Positions 1 to 6,075 of a stretch of 28,957 nt of DNA are shown here, piece after piece. The notes under the pieces are model-generated. The model worked only from the letters and a program-made list of their open reading frames with translations. It had not been told where the DNA came from and did not search any database. The stretch is taken from positions 1 to 28,957 of the IMG/VR virus record IMGVR_UViG_3300021139_000095; one strand, 5' to 3'. The position numbers and the translations under genes are program-made. Position 1 is the stretch's first letter. Every line of letters starts with the position of its first letter. Origin of the DNA: a virus.

Positions 1-85
1 CGCTTGGATTTCCTGCTGTCGCATCAAGCATAGTGCAAATTTCTTGATAAACCTGTTCGTCTGTCATTAATGGTTCTTTACTCAT
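1..85 (-). CDS. Hypothetical protein, N-terminal part only (runs off left edge)
   Basis: An ATG on the minus strand at 85 opens a frame that stays open to the window edge. It encodes 28 residues beginning MSKEPLMTDEQVYQEICTML. The start is supported by a purine-rich ribosome binding site (GAAGGAGAAGG) ending a few bases upstream. The start codon overlaps the stop of the preceding gene as ATGA, a common sign of translational coupling in phage operons. It is the last visible gene of the leftward early operon. No family can be recognised from the short fragment, and its real length cannot be seen. Confidence 0.65.
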   Translation of the reverse strand, partial: MSKEPLMTDEQVYQEICTMLDATAGNPS

Positions 86-294
86 AATCCTTCTCCTTCA
101 TCACAATCTATCTCAATAAGGTGACATCCATTCCAAACATCGATAACATACTTACCTTCATTTACACTCCATTTACCATCAACCCAACGGCCCCACTTAC
201 TTTTATAATAACCATAAACTTCATCACCATAAATGAAGCTTAACTTAACTTCATAACCTTCTTCAGTGCGGTACTTTTTTTCAAGATCAATCAT
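82..294 (-). CDS. Hypothetical small early protein (70 aa)
   Basis: Seventy-residue protein, rich in Tyr, Trp and acidic residues, beginning MIDLEKKYRTEEGYEVKLSF and ending in an acidic tail (DCDEGEGL). The spacing of Trp, Gly and Tyr residues (WGRWVDGKWSV, YVIDVWNG) suggests a small beta-rich fold. This is inference only and I do not recognise the family. It overlaps the upstream gene by 8 bases and the downstream gene by 4 (ATGA). It therefore sits firmly inside the leftward operon with the YdaS-like regulator and the RusA-like resolvase. No signal peptide or membrane segment is visible. Confidence 0.7.
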   Translation of the reverse strand: MIDLEKKYRTEEGYEVKLSFIYGDEVYGYYKSKWGRWVDGKWSVNEGKYVIDVWNGCHLIEIDCDEGEGL

Positions 295-490
295 TTTTTA
301 TCTCCTTCTCATCTAATTCTTCACGCATATCTTTTATGGTCTGCTCTAATACTTCAACTTCTTTCTTTAAATATTCATTCTCTGTATATGCCCTTAAAAT
401 GTCAGCAGTCATTTGTTCAACCGCATCCTTTTTAATAAGCACATACCCATCATTCATCATTTGCTGGTATGTTATTTGCCATTGCGCCAT
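287..490 (-). CDS. Small predicted coiled-coil protein
   Basis: This encodes 67 residues starting MAQWQITYQQ. The frame could open earlier, at GTG 499 or ATG 496, but the purine run AGAGAG sits about 8 bases before the ATG at 490, so I prefer that start. The second half is highly charged with a heptad-like pattern of Leu, Val and Ile (EYLKKEVEVLEQTIKDMREE), indicating a coiled coil. It overlaps the upstream gene by roughly 40 bases and the downstream gene by 8. The function is unknown. Its position in an early operon suggests a regulatory or host-interaction role, but nothing in the sequence shows this. Confidence 0.6.
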   Translation of the reverse strand: MAQWQITYQQMMNDGYVLIKKDAVEQMTADILRAYTENEYLKKEVEVLEQTIKDMREELDEKEIKND

Positions 491-719
491 GTTCATCACT
501 CTCTAACGTATAACTAATTAACTGGCGGGCATCACCTATGCGAATTGCCTCTGGTTTGGTTTCATCTCTAAGTATTCTATCAATTTCAATCATAATGAAC
601 TTAAAGATGCGGTTGCTGACATATAAACGTGCAATTTCTTCCTTTGCCAAGGGATAAGTGGCAAATGGGTCGCGCTTCATGTTCCTGAAAAGTTTATCTT
701 CATTCATCTCTATTTCCAT
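450..719 (-). CDS. Hypothetical early protein (89 aa)
   Basis: Eighty-nine residues beginning MEIEMNEDKLFRNMKRDPFA. A GGAG sequence lies 8 bases before the ATG at 719 and supports this start over the internal ATG at 707. The middle (ARLYVSNRIFKFIMIEIDRIL) is predicted helical, and the C-terminus is polar and acidic. Its 3' end overlaps the start of the next gene in the operon. I do not recognise a family and see no signal peptide or membrane segment. A 36-base gap separates it from the upstream gene, so it is probably co-transcribed with the resolvase and repressor-like genes. Confidence 0.65.
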   Translation of the reverse strand: MEIEMNEDKLFRNMKRDPFATYPLAKEEIARLYVSNRIFKFIMIEIDRILRDETKPEAIRIGDARQLISYTLESDEHGAMANNIPANDE

Positions 720-755
720 TTCGGTAACTCCAACAAGCGGAGATTTGATTAAGTG

Positions 756-983
756 TTATTTGATACGTTTTGTCAACCCAAATAATTCTATCAACTCTGT
801 TTCCGATAAATAGGATAAATAATCCTTTAATTCCTCGTAGCTTGGCTTTTGGTTTTTACGCATAAAAGCCATGATTTTGATTGGGTCCAACCCAGCCATT
901 TTAGTCAAGCTTTCTAATTCTTTAAGATCGTCTGTAACGGCTGATAATCTGTCAGCTAGGTCAGCTATTGTCGTAGCCTTCAT
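756..983 (-). CDS. Hypothetical helical early protein (75 aa)
   Basis: I place the start at ATG 983 (MKATTIADLADRLSAV) because GGAG lies 7 bases upstream. The longer frame from 998 adds only five residues and lacks a good site. The protein is almost entirely predicted helix with leucine-rich amphipathic stretches (LSAVTDDLKELESLTKMAG, LKDYLSYLSETELIELFG). It overlaps the end of the RusA-like gene by 23 bases. No known domain is evident. A protein-protein interaction or regulatory role is possible but unproven. Confidence 0.65.
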   Translation of the reverse strand: MKATTIADLADRLSAVTDDLKELESLTKMAGLDPIKIMAFMRKNQKPSYEELKDYLSYLSETELIELFGLTKRIK

Positions 984-1329
984 CAAGCGTCTCCACAATG
1001 ATCAAAAAGGGCGGGCCTTCCTCAACCCACTTCGCTTCAAGCCATTGGCATTGGCAATCATCTGCCACGACGCCTCCAGACTGTAATGCATCATTTACTG
1101 CTTTTGAGGATATGTTGTCTATATCTCTTTTGCGCTTATCTGGCTTTTTTGCCAAGACAGTCAATTTATAAAAGGATGTAATTGTTTTAACCCGTTCCAG
1201 GGAGAAAACTGCATGAGCCTGGGCAATCCAGTCAGTGTATTCTTTGGATCGGTAAAGACCTTTGCCCCGCCCCCTGCGCCAAAGCCTATTGATAGATGGC
1301 GGACGGGGAACTTCAAACTTTACTATCAA
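961..1329 (-). CDS. rusA: RusA-like Holliday junction resolvase
   Basis: This 122-residue protein matches the RusA family (about 120 aa), homodimeric Mg-dependent enzymes that cut four-way junctions during phage recombination and replication. The N-terminus has the family's proline-rich entry strand (VPRPPSINRLWR, residues 7-18). The active-site block is clear: D69 and D71 in RDIDN, K76, D80, and D90/D91 in VVADD. These match the aspartate and lysine positions conserved in E. coli RusA. The only plausible start is TTG at 1329, with AAGG about 10 bases upstream, and it overlaps the end of the YdaS-like gene by 17 bases. A junction resolvase fits with the ERF annealase and YqaJ exonuclease encoded on the other strand. 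Confidence 0.9.
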   Translation of the reverse strand: MIVKFEVPRPPSINRLWRRGRGKGLYRSKEYTDWIAQAHAVFSLERVKTITSFYKLTVLAKKPDKRKRDIDNISSKAVNDALQSGGVVADDCQCQWLEAKWVEEGPPFLIIVETLDEGYDNS

Positions 1330-1513
1330 AGATGTCTGGCCTTAATTCTTCAGGTGTCATTTTCGACATCTTGGCAATAACATGAACGTGTTCTACAGGA
1401 ATCTGTCTCCATTTGGATACAGCTTGCCGTGTAATGCCAAGCTTTCGGGCCAGATTGGACAAATTGCCGTTGCGGGCAAACACAGTGGTAAGGATCGGGT
1501 TTCTTTCTTTCAT
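1313..1513 (-). CDS. YdaS/Cro-like helix-turn-helix regulator
   Basis: This 66-residue protein resembles the YdaS-type Cro-like family of small DNA-binding phage regulators. The helix-turn-helix is at about residues 17-38 (LSNLARKLGITRQAVSKWRQ), followed by the family's IPVEHVHVIAKMSKM..EELRPDIF tail. It is the first gene of the leftward operon and sits beside the divergent control region, the usual place for a Cro or CI-type switch protein. It probably binds the inverted repeat at 1544-1560 to repress one or both early promoters. This is inference from position. The AGGAG site is only 1 base from the ATG, which is unusually close. No CI-like repressor partner is visible in the window. Confidence 0.85.
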   Translation of the reverse strand: MKERNPILTTVFARNGNLSNLARKLGITRQAVSKWRQIPVEHVHVIAKMSKMTPEELRPDIFDSKV

Positions 1514-1519
1514 TCTCCT

Positions 1520-1548
1520 AAAATGGCCAAGTATAAATAAATAGTCAA
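1520..1548 (-). promoter_or_regulatory. Putative leftward early promoter
   Basis: On the minus strand a TTGACT box (1548 to 1543) matches the -35 consensus at five of six positions. Seventeen bases further is a weak -10 (CATTTT, 1525 to 1520). A better-looking TATACT lies at 1535-1530, but at only 7 bases from the -35 box it would need a different -35. The region feeds the YdaS-like gene, whose start at 1513 would leave a very short leader. The exact -10 is uncertain. Confidence 0.35.
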
Positions 1549-1560
1549 CAGCTAATTGAC
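1544..1560. promoter_or_regulatory. Inverted repeat, candidate operator at divergent promoters
   Basis: GTCAA (1544-1548) and TTGAC (1556-1560) form a perfect 5-bp inverted repeat around a 7-bp centre. The 17-bp symmetrical site lies in the 100-base control region between two divergent operons, and a Cro-like protein is encoded next to it. Each arm is also part of a -35 hexamer facing outward. A dimer bound here would block both promoters. The symmetry may instead simply result from two back-to-back -35 boxes. Confidence 0.5.
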
Positions 1561-1584
1561 AGGGGGTGCAAAATAATTCATAGT
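1556..1584 (+). promoter_or_regulatory. Putative rightward early promoter
   Basis: A perfect -35 hexamer TTGACA (1556-1561) is followed after a 17-base spacer by CATAGT (1579-1584), which matches the -10 consensus at four of six positions. Transcription would begin near 1591 and give a short leader before the first rightward gene at 1614. The -35 overlaps the inverted repeat at 1544-1560, so it could be controlled by the YdaS-like protein. It would drive the whole 1614-6947 operon, as no other obvious promoter is seen before 6947. Confidence 0.6.
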
Positions 1585-1613
1585 CGCTTCATTGATTGAT
1601 ATGGAGAGACGAT

Positions 1614-1934
1614 ATGCAGAAGTTTTATCTACCTATATCCAGTAGTCACTTGCCACCCAAGTCACCACTTGGATTTATCTACGAACATGAAACATACCTT
1701 AGCATTAACAAGGTTGTATCTGATATTTATGACCAGCAGATCGAAAACATTATCCATGTTTATGAAATTGATCCTCAACGTGGGACTGTCCACGATGTGA
1801 TGGTTGACATCTGCGAACTTATACGTCAGAGATACATTATTGATTTGCCATACATCGAAGATGGCAAGTACGAAATTGAAGCATTATTAGATCAACACCA
1901 ACCAACATGGAGATACGATTATGAAAATGTCTGA
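1614..1934 (+). CDS. Hypothetical early protein (106 aa)
   Basis: First gene of the rightward early operon. I start it at ATG 1614 (MQKFYLPISSSHL) because GGAGAG lies about 6 bases upstream. The longer frame from TTG 1596 has no such site. The protein is acidic and rich in Ile and Tyr, with no signal peptide, membrane span or recognisable motif. Its last 14 bases overlap the start of the ERF annealase, and the annealase ribosome binding site (GGAG) lies inside it, so the two are probably coupled. The function is unknown. Being first in line after the promoter suggests very early expression, perhaps in host takeover or regulation, but this is only positional inference. Confidence 0.7.
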   Translation: MQKFYLPISSSHLPPKSPLGFIYEHETYLSINKVVSDIYDQQIENIIHVYEIDPQRGTVHDVMVDICELIRQRYIIDLPYIEDGKYEIEALLDQHQPTWRYDYENV

Positions 1935-2502
1935 AACAATCGCAGAACTTGCCACCGCATTATCTAAGGCACAAGGCCAGATTGAGGCTGCGTCTAAAGG
2001 TTCTGTAAATCCACACTTCAAAAGCAGATACGCTGATCTTAATTCACTGCGTGATGCAATCCGTGAACCATTGGCAGTCAATGACCTTTCAATCATTCAA
2101 CTTCCTCGTGTAGACGGCAATCATGTAGAAGTTGAGACAATGCTTCTTCATAAATCAGGAGAATACATTGCTGAAACATTACGAATGCCATTCGGACAAA
2201 ATAACGCACAGGCTATCGGGTCCGCTCTTACTTACTGCCGCCGTTATAGCTTGGGCAGTTTGCTTAACCTGTCTGCTGATGATGATGATGGTAATGCTGC
2301 CGTTGCGTTATCTGGGAAACAAGATAGCCAAGGAAGTTCTAAAGCTGAACATTCTAATATCAAGGATGAAGCAAAGAAAATAGCACAGGATGGCACAGAA
2401 GCTTTAACTGTGTGGTGGAATAACCTCACCAAAGAAAGCCGCGAATCATTCTCAAAAGATGATCTTGCAGAATTGAAAAAGATAGCTTCAAAGGCAATCT
2501 AA
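1921..2502 (+). CDS. erf: ERF-family single-strand annealing protein
   Basis: This 193-residue protein matches the ERF recombinase family, which coats single-stranded DNA and anneals complementary strands in phage recombination. Family motifs are visible: NPHFKSRYADLNSLRDAI (residues 30-47), the SGEYIAETLRMP strand, and the QAIGSALTYCRRYSL block followed by an acidic DDDDGN stretch. The C-terminal third is a charged, variable tail that probably binds a partner. The ATG at 1921 has GGAG 8 bases upstream. It is followed by a YqaJ-type exonuclease with a TAATG overlap, giving a classic two-gene annealase plus 5'-3' exonuclease pair as in lambda Red. Circularisation or concatemer formation of the phage genome is the likely use. 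Confidence 0.93.
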   Translation: MKMSETIAELATALSKAQGQIEAASKGSVNPHFKSRYADLNSLRDAIREPLAVNDLSIIQLPRVDGNHVEVETMLLHKSGEYIAETLRMPFGQNNAQAIGSALTYCRRYSLGSLLNLSADDDDGNAAVALSGKQDSQGSSKAEHSNIKDEAKKIAQDGTEALTVWWNNLTKESRESFSKDDLAELKKIASKAI

Positions 2503-3131
2503 TGTCTGGATTTAATGATCAGCGCACACCTGAGTGGTTTGCTCAACGATGCGGTAAAGTTACCGCCAGCCGTGTGGCTGACATTTGCGGAAAAACGAAG
2601 AGCGGGTATTCGTCTACTCGCGCTTCGTACATGGCAGAGTTATTGGCGGAGCGTTTGTCTGGTACACCTACGCAGAAGTTTCAATCTCAAGCCATGATGT
2701 GGGGGACAGAGTACGAGGATGAGGCGCGCAGTGAGTATGAAAAACGCACTGGGTGTCTTGTAGAGGGAATCGGCTTTGTCCCCCATCCATCCCTTCAGTG
2801 GGCTGGCGCATCGCCTGATGGATTGGTGGGTAAAAATGGTCTTATCGAAATTAAATGTCCTAATACCAGCACTCACCTTGCAACATTAGAAGATAATGAA
2901 ATACCATCTAAGTATGTGTTCCAGATTTTTTGGCAAATGGAATGTATGGGGGTAGATCGCCAATGGTGCGATTTTATCTCATATGACCCACGCTTGCCTG
3001 AAAACCTGCGTTTGTTTGTTAAGAGAATAGATCGAGACGACAATCGCATTACCGAAATTCGTAACGAAGTCATTCTATTTTTGGATGAGATTGAAGCGAA
3101 GATAACCAAACTAAATGCACTATTTAAATAG
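2502..3131 (+). CDS. YqaJ/lambda-exonuclease-type recombination nuclease
   Basis: This 209-residue protein belongs to the YqaJ family of PD-(D/E)xK alkaline exonucleases, which degrade one strand of duplex DNA 5'-3' to expose single strands for the annealase. Visible motifs in order are QRCGKVTASR (residues 15-24), WGTEYEDEAR with E70, HPSLQWAGASPDGL with catalytic D106, IEIKCP with catalytic E116 and K118, and the helix motif QIFWQMECMG (141-150). Length is typical for the family. The start overlaps the annealase stop as TAATG, so the two are translationally coupled. The next gene, 9 bases on, encodes a small protein with an SSB-like tail. Confidence 0.95.
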   Translation: MSGFNDQRTPEWFAQRCGKVTASRVADICGKTKSGYSSTRASYMAELLAERLSGTPTQKFQSQAMMWGTEYEDEARSEYEKRTGCLVEGIGFVPHPSLQWAGASPDGLVGKNGLIEIKCPNTSTHLATLEDNEIPSKYVFQIFWQMECMGVDRQWCDFISYDPRLPENLRLFVKRIDRDDNRITEIRNEVILFLDEIEAKITKLNALFK

Positions 3132-3140
3132 GAGAAAAGT

Positions 3141-3425
3141 ATGGCGTACGAAAGCAATCTTAACTGGATTAATGTTTTTCGAAATAAGTATAAGTCTGGC
3201 GATAAGCAGCCAGATTTTAAGGAAAACAACAAAAACAATAACCAGATTGAAGTTGAATGCCCGCATTGCAATAAGACATCAATTATGGATGTTGCTGTTG
3301 CTGTATGGGAGAAAACAACCAAGGTTGGAGAAACTTATTTTTCCATTAAGTTTGGCAAAAAATATGTAAAGCCAGACCAATTTCCACAGGAAAACAACGG
3401 CCCTGTCGATAGCATTCCATTCTGA
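3141..3425 (+). CDS. Small protein with SSB-like C-terminal tip, putative ssDNA-binding accessory
   Basis: This 94-residue protein follows the exonuclease and has a clear ribosome binding site (GGAG, 6 bases). The layout FRNKYKSGDKQPDF (residues 13-26) and VWEKTTKVGETYFSIKFGKK (55-74) resembles a small phage protein type often found beside recombination genes, with a beta-strand segment of the W-x-K-x(4)-G-x-x-Y-F-S pattern. A CPHC knuckle (C40, C43) is inserted between these blocks. The last residues, PVDSIPF, resemble the acidic DDIPF tip with which bacterial SSB recruits partner proteins. I infer a role in single-strand DNA handling together with the annealase and exonuclease. Homology to true SSB is not established. 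Confidence 0.6.
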   Translation: MAYESNLNWINVFRNKYKSGDKQPDFKENNKNNNQIEVECPHCNKTSIMDVAVAVWEKTTKVGETYFSIKFGKKYVKPDQFPQENNGPVDSIPF

Positions 3426-3426
3426 T

Positions 3427-3891
3427 ATGACAATACTTGAGACGCCAAAGGAAAAGCCAAAACGTGATCAGTCACGCGCATTTGATTTGTGGTTATCCAA
3501 ATATCCGCAACTTAAGCCAATCCAGACAAGCCAAAACGAATGGCTGTTTGGAGAAATGCGTAAAGACGGAAAAATTGTTAGCGCAATAAACTTTACCATG
3601 ATGCCAGATTTTATCGACCATAGCGGAGATGATAGCTGGGGTGGCATAGAGTGGGTCAGAAACATAGATGTAGAAACTTTTCTTATATCTATCCAGTTTG
3701 GCAGCCAGTACGGCGTTCCTTTGGTGCATCTCTTGTATTTTCCTTTTACTGATACTCTTATGTTTCAAACCATTTGGAAAGATGGCATTAAAACAGAAGT
3801 AAAGTTTGAGGAGAATAATAAGTATAAAAATGGGTTAGCTAAAGTTTACTTTACCTCTCCTAAACTTATTGAGGGGGACAATGAAGGATAG
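3427..3891 (+). CDS. Hypothetical early protein (154 aa)
   Basis: One base separates this ATG from the preceding stop and no good Shine-Dalgarno sequence is seen. Translation therefore probably depends on re-initiation after the upstream gene. The protein begins with a basic, proline-containing segment (MTILETPKEKPKRDQSRAFD) and continues as a mixed alpha/beta sequence with many aromatic residues (WLSKYPQL, DSWGGIEWVRN, LLYFPFTDTLMF). No catalytic motif, signal peptide or membrane segment is evident. The family is not recognised. Its position between recombination genes and an HNH nuclease suggests a DNA-related early function, without direct support. Confidence 0.7.
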   Translation: MTILETPKEKPKRDQSRAFDLWLSKYPQLKPIQTSQNEWLFGEMRKDGKIVSAINFTMMPDFIDHSGDDSWGGIEWVRNIDVETFLISIQFGSQYGVPLVHLLYFPFTDTLMFQTIWKDGIKTEVKFEENNKYKNGLAKVYFTSPKLIEGDNEG

Positions 3892-4201
3892 TAATAAACC
3901 ATTATCTGAGCAATTCAGGTTAATTGCTAAAAAGTGGGTTGATGCGGAAACAGCTGCATCACTTCTTGAGGAAACAAAGTCTGCTGTCCTATCCAAGATG
4001 ATGGCAGATCTTGGTGACATACCAGTCAGCAAGGCAGAAATGAGAATAAAAGCGACACAAGATTGGCGTGATTACATTGAGAAAATGGTTGAGGCTAGAT
4101 CGCAAGCATCTATGCTTAAGGTTCAAATGGAATACATAAGAATGCAATTCTCTGAATGGCAATCACACGAAGCTACAAAAAGAGCAGAAATGAAATTGTA
4201 G
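3881..4201 (+). CDS. Conserved-type helical phage protein (106 aa)
   Basis: The start is ATG 3881 (MKDSNKPLSEQF), with a strong GAGGGGG sequence just upstream. A longer frame from TTG 3869 is not needed. The 3' end of the previous gene overlaps by 11 bases. The protein is almost wholly helical and charged, with a C-terminal block DWRDYIEKMVEARSQ followed by LKVQMEYIRMQFSEWQSHEA. I recognise this pattern as a small protein type common in phage early regions, but its function is not known to me. The helical, charged character suggests a DNA-associated or oligomeric protein. No enzyme motif is visible. Confidence 0.72.
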   Translation: MKDSNKPLSEQFRLIAKKWVDAETAASLLEETKSAVLSKMMADLGDIPVSKAEMRIKATQDWRDYIEKMVEARSQASMLKVQMEYIRMQFSEWQSHEATKRAEMKL

Positions 4202-4210
4202 GAGTTAAAT

Positions 4211-4474
4211 ATGAATGATGCTAACCTATACCAGATAACACCTGATCAAATTGATGAACTTCGTGAAGTTGTTGTTCAAATGTCTGATGTGTTTGAGGGA
4301 CATGAACTTGATGTTGTTATGGTTGCTTTAAACACAATAGTTGTAAGCACTATAATGTCTCATGTGCCAGAAGCTTATCAAAGATATTCAGCGCAAACAT
4401 TTATGAACACATTTATGATTACAATGGCAAATTCAGGAGTTAACTTATATCCCGACAAGGAATATATAAATTGA
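4211..4474 (+). CDS. Hypothetical helical protein (87 aa)
   Basis: The ATG at 4211 follows GGAG with 6-base spacing. The protein has an acidic N-terminal half (ITPDQIDELREVVVQM) and a long, Met- and Thr-rich hydrophobic helical stretch (VVMVALNTIVVSTIMSHVPE). The stretch is not strongly enough apolar to call a membrane span. It overlaps the next gene at TTGA (its own stop is the TGA at 4472-4474). No family is recognised. It lies between two DNA-processing-type genes in a tightly packed operon. Confidence 0.68.
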   Translation: MNDANLYQITPDQIDELREVVVQMSDVFEGHELDVVMVALNTIVVSTIMSHVPEAYQRYSAQTFMNTFMITMANSGVNLYPDKEYIN

Positions 4475-4818
4475 AACGAGTTAAAATAACCACCTCTATG
4501 CGGGTGAAGATATTTGAGAAAGATAACGGCATCTGCCATATGTGTAAACTTAATGTAGATGCTGGTCAGGAATGGGATGTATCACATGAAATTCCTTTGG
4601 AAGCTGGCGGTAAGGACGATATTTCTAATTGGTTTGTGGCACATCGTAAATGTCATAGGCATCATACCGCCACTGTTGACATGCCACTCATAGCTAAAGT
4701 AAAGCGTATAAGGGCAAAGAATATGGGTGCTAAGAAGACAAGATCGCCCATGCCAATGGGTAAAAACTCCAAGTGGAAAAAGAAAATGGATGGAACTGTA
4801 GTTAAGAGAGATAAGTAG
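4471..4818 (+). CDS. HNH endonuclease
   Basis: This 115-residue protein has an HNH nuclease core in residues 22-65. A zinc knuckle is formed by C22 and C25 (ICHMC), with H58 and C61 (HRKC) as the likely second pair. The catalytic strand is WDVSHEIPLEAGG with H39, followed by N53 and H62. The C-terminus is a highly basic tail (residues 75-115) suited to DNA binding. It starts with TTG, whose last bases form the preceding gene's stop, and AAGGA lies 9 bases upstream. In phages such small HNH proteins act as packaging-associated nickases, homing nucleases or host-DNA nucleases. Its place in the early operon, away from terminase, argues against packaging but does not exclude it. Confidence 0.9.
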   Translation: MKRVKITTSMRVKIFEKDNGICHMCKLNVDAGQEWDVSHEIPLEAGGKDDISNWFVAHRKCHRHHTATVDMPLIAKVKRIRAKNMGAKKTRSPMPMGKNSKWKKKMDGTVVKRDK

Positions 4819-4827
4819 GGTGCGTTA

Positions 4828-4872
4828 ATGAAAGATAAAAAATTTGAATTAGTAGGAGAAATAAATGACTAA
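4828..4872 (+). CDS. Possible 14-codon leader peptide
   Basis: A 14-codon frame (MKDKKFELVGEIND) has a good ribosome binding site (AGGG, 7 bases from the ATG). Its stop overlaps the first codons of the next gene, which starts at 4865. The frame contains the AGGAG site used by that gene. This fits a coupling leader, but a frame this short can easily arise by chance. Confidence 0.3.
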   Translation: MKDKKFELVGEIND

Positions 4873-5188
4873 ATTTTTGTTCACCATGAATATGCCATCA
4901 GCAACGGATAATCTTGTTCACCAAATTATTGGCGACGTTGATGGTGCGACTAGCATTGATGATTTGAAATATATGTTGAACCATGCAGATTTTATCAAAA
5001 TCCGCCAATTCTACAGTCATCGCACACCCAACAATGAAAAGAGATTGGAGGATCGCGGCGACATGATCATCAATGTGCAACATATCGGTAAAACACAAGA
5101 GTATTTAGAGGGTAAAATACATGACGCCTACAATGATGCTGGAAGAAGCGGCCCGTATTCTGAAAGAGCGGAGCGAACAATACGGTAG
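4865..5188 (+). CDS. Hypothetical early protein (107 aa)
   Basis: The ATG at 4865 has GGAG 6 bases upstream. The sequence (MTKFLFTMNMPSATDNLVHQ) continues with an acidic segment and an LKYMLNHADFIKIRQFY helix, and ends in a charged, Arg- and Tyr-rich tail. The last 68 bases overlap the start of the next gene in a different frame, so the tail may be constrained by the downstream gene. No domain is recognised. The mixed charge and lack of export signals suggest a soluble cytoplasmic protein. Confidence 0.66.
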   Translation: MTKFLFTMNMPSATDNLVHQIIGDVDGATSIDDLKYMLNHADFIKIRQFYSHRTPNNEKRLEDRGDMIINVQHIGKTQEYLEGKIHDAYNDAGRSGPYSERAERTIR

Positions 5189-5543
5189 CGCAGACGAATG
5201 TTTTGACCGCATCAGTAAGTTAGCGTCAATTATTCTTAACAAAGAGATTACCAAGTACGATGTTGCTATGATCCACGTGGCAACAAAGCTTGGTCGGCTG
5301 CAAGAAACTCGGTGGCTGGACGACAACTATATTGATGGTGTAAACTACTTGGCTTTCGCGGCGCAATTCATAAATGCCCGTGGGAAGAACAGTAAACCTG
5401 ATAACGCAACGGAGGATGACGGCGTTATTGAAATGGCGCGGAAGCTAGCGCCAACACCTAGACGAGAGGAGAAACCTCGTGAGAAAAATAGTACCCCTAG
5501 CACTTTTGCTAGTGACGGCATCTACACAGGTGTCCAAAGCTGA
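5121..5543 (+). CDS. DUF6378-like phage protein
   Basis: This 140-residue protein resembles the DUF6378 type found in many phages, a helical protein with similarity to MazG-like nucleotide pyrophosphatase folds. The characteristic parts are AARILKERSEQYGSADECFD (residues 10-29), the ITKYDVAMIHVATKLGRLQE helix and the following WLDDNYIDGVNYLAFAAQF segment, which carries the acidic residues expected for a metal site. The C-terminal 40 residues are polar and probably disordered. GAGGG lies 8 bases before the ATG. Both ends overlap neighbours in other frames (68 and 65 bases). A role in nucleotide-pool control is plausible, but the domain's activity is not established. Confidence 0.75.
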   Translation: MTPTMMLEEAARILKERSEQYGSADECFDRISKLASIILNKEITKYDVAMIHVATKLGRLQETRWLDDNYIDGVNYLAFAAQFINARGKNSKPDNATEDDGVIEMARKLAPTPRREEKPREKNSTPSTFASDGIYTGVQS

Positions 5544-6075
5544 TGAAAGTGCGGCAGAATTCTTCGTCAAAGACAAAACCTATTGGTCGAAGGGTCTGAA
5601 AGCGCCAGATAAGCTTGAGTATAATGGATCTAATGTTGTGGCTGATGTTATAAAAGCTGGCGATTACCAAAAGCAAAAAGTCGTTCAGATGGTCACTGAG
5701 AAAGTACGCGCTGCGCTTGGATCGGAATGGGTCCCAACTGCATTACGTATTGCCAAGGTAGAATCTGGATTTAACTGTAACGCCGTGGGGCCACGTACAC
5801 GGGTAGGCAGAGGTAGAGGGGTATATCAACTCATGCCAGGATCTAGCGCCGCTCTAGGGTATTCCTATGGCCGTTTAAATGAGTGTTCCTATGGTATTGA
5901 TGCGGGCGTTGCCCATATGCAGAAGTGCCTAGAGTCAGCTGGGGGGCATATGAATCCAAACCAGATGGCAGCGTGTCACGTTAGCGGCTGGGGTGGCTGG
6001 AACCGCAAACTGAAGCGCCGTGATGAAAAATACCGCAAAAAATATATTCACATGGCCAGTCGCGCTAGAATATAA
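5479..6075 (+). CDS. Secreted lytic transglycosylase (SLT fold)
   Basis: This 198-residue protein has a Sec signal peptide: KR-type charge, a hydrophobic core LALLLVTAS, and a probable cleavage after SKA near residue 21. The mature part carries a GH23-like SLT domain: catalytic E95 in IAKVESGFNC, the GVYQLMPGSSAALGY motif (residues 114-128) and a C-terminal HVSGWGGWN segment. Four cysteines (C100, C136, C150, C166) fit two disulfides in the periplasm. Such enzymes cleave peptidoglycan with formation of 1,6-anhydro ends. The start is GTG with GAGGAG 7 bases upstream. It lies in the early operon, not in the lysis cassette, so its role may be cell-wall remodelling, exclusion of other phages or virion assembly rather than final lysis. 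Confidence 0.87.
   Translation: MRKIVPLALLLVTASTQVSKADESAAEFFVKDKTYWSKGLKAPDKLEYNGSNVVADVIKAGDYQKQKVVQMVTEKVRAALGSEWVPTALRIAKVESGFNCNAVGPRTRVGRGRGVYQLMPGSSAALGYSYGRLNECSYGIDAGVAHMQKCLESAGGHMNPNQMAACHVSGWGGWNRKLKRRDEKYRKKYIHMASRARI

Noticed and set aside
2873-3322. Antisense open frame of 149 codons opposite the YqaJ gene and the next gene
   Set aside because: It lies opposite genes with clear family motifs and has no ribosome binding site or recognisable domain. It is best explained as a shadow frame.
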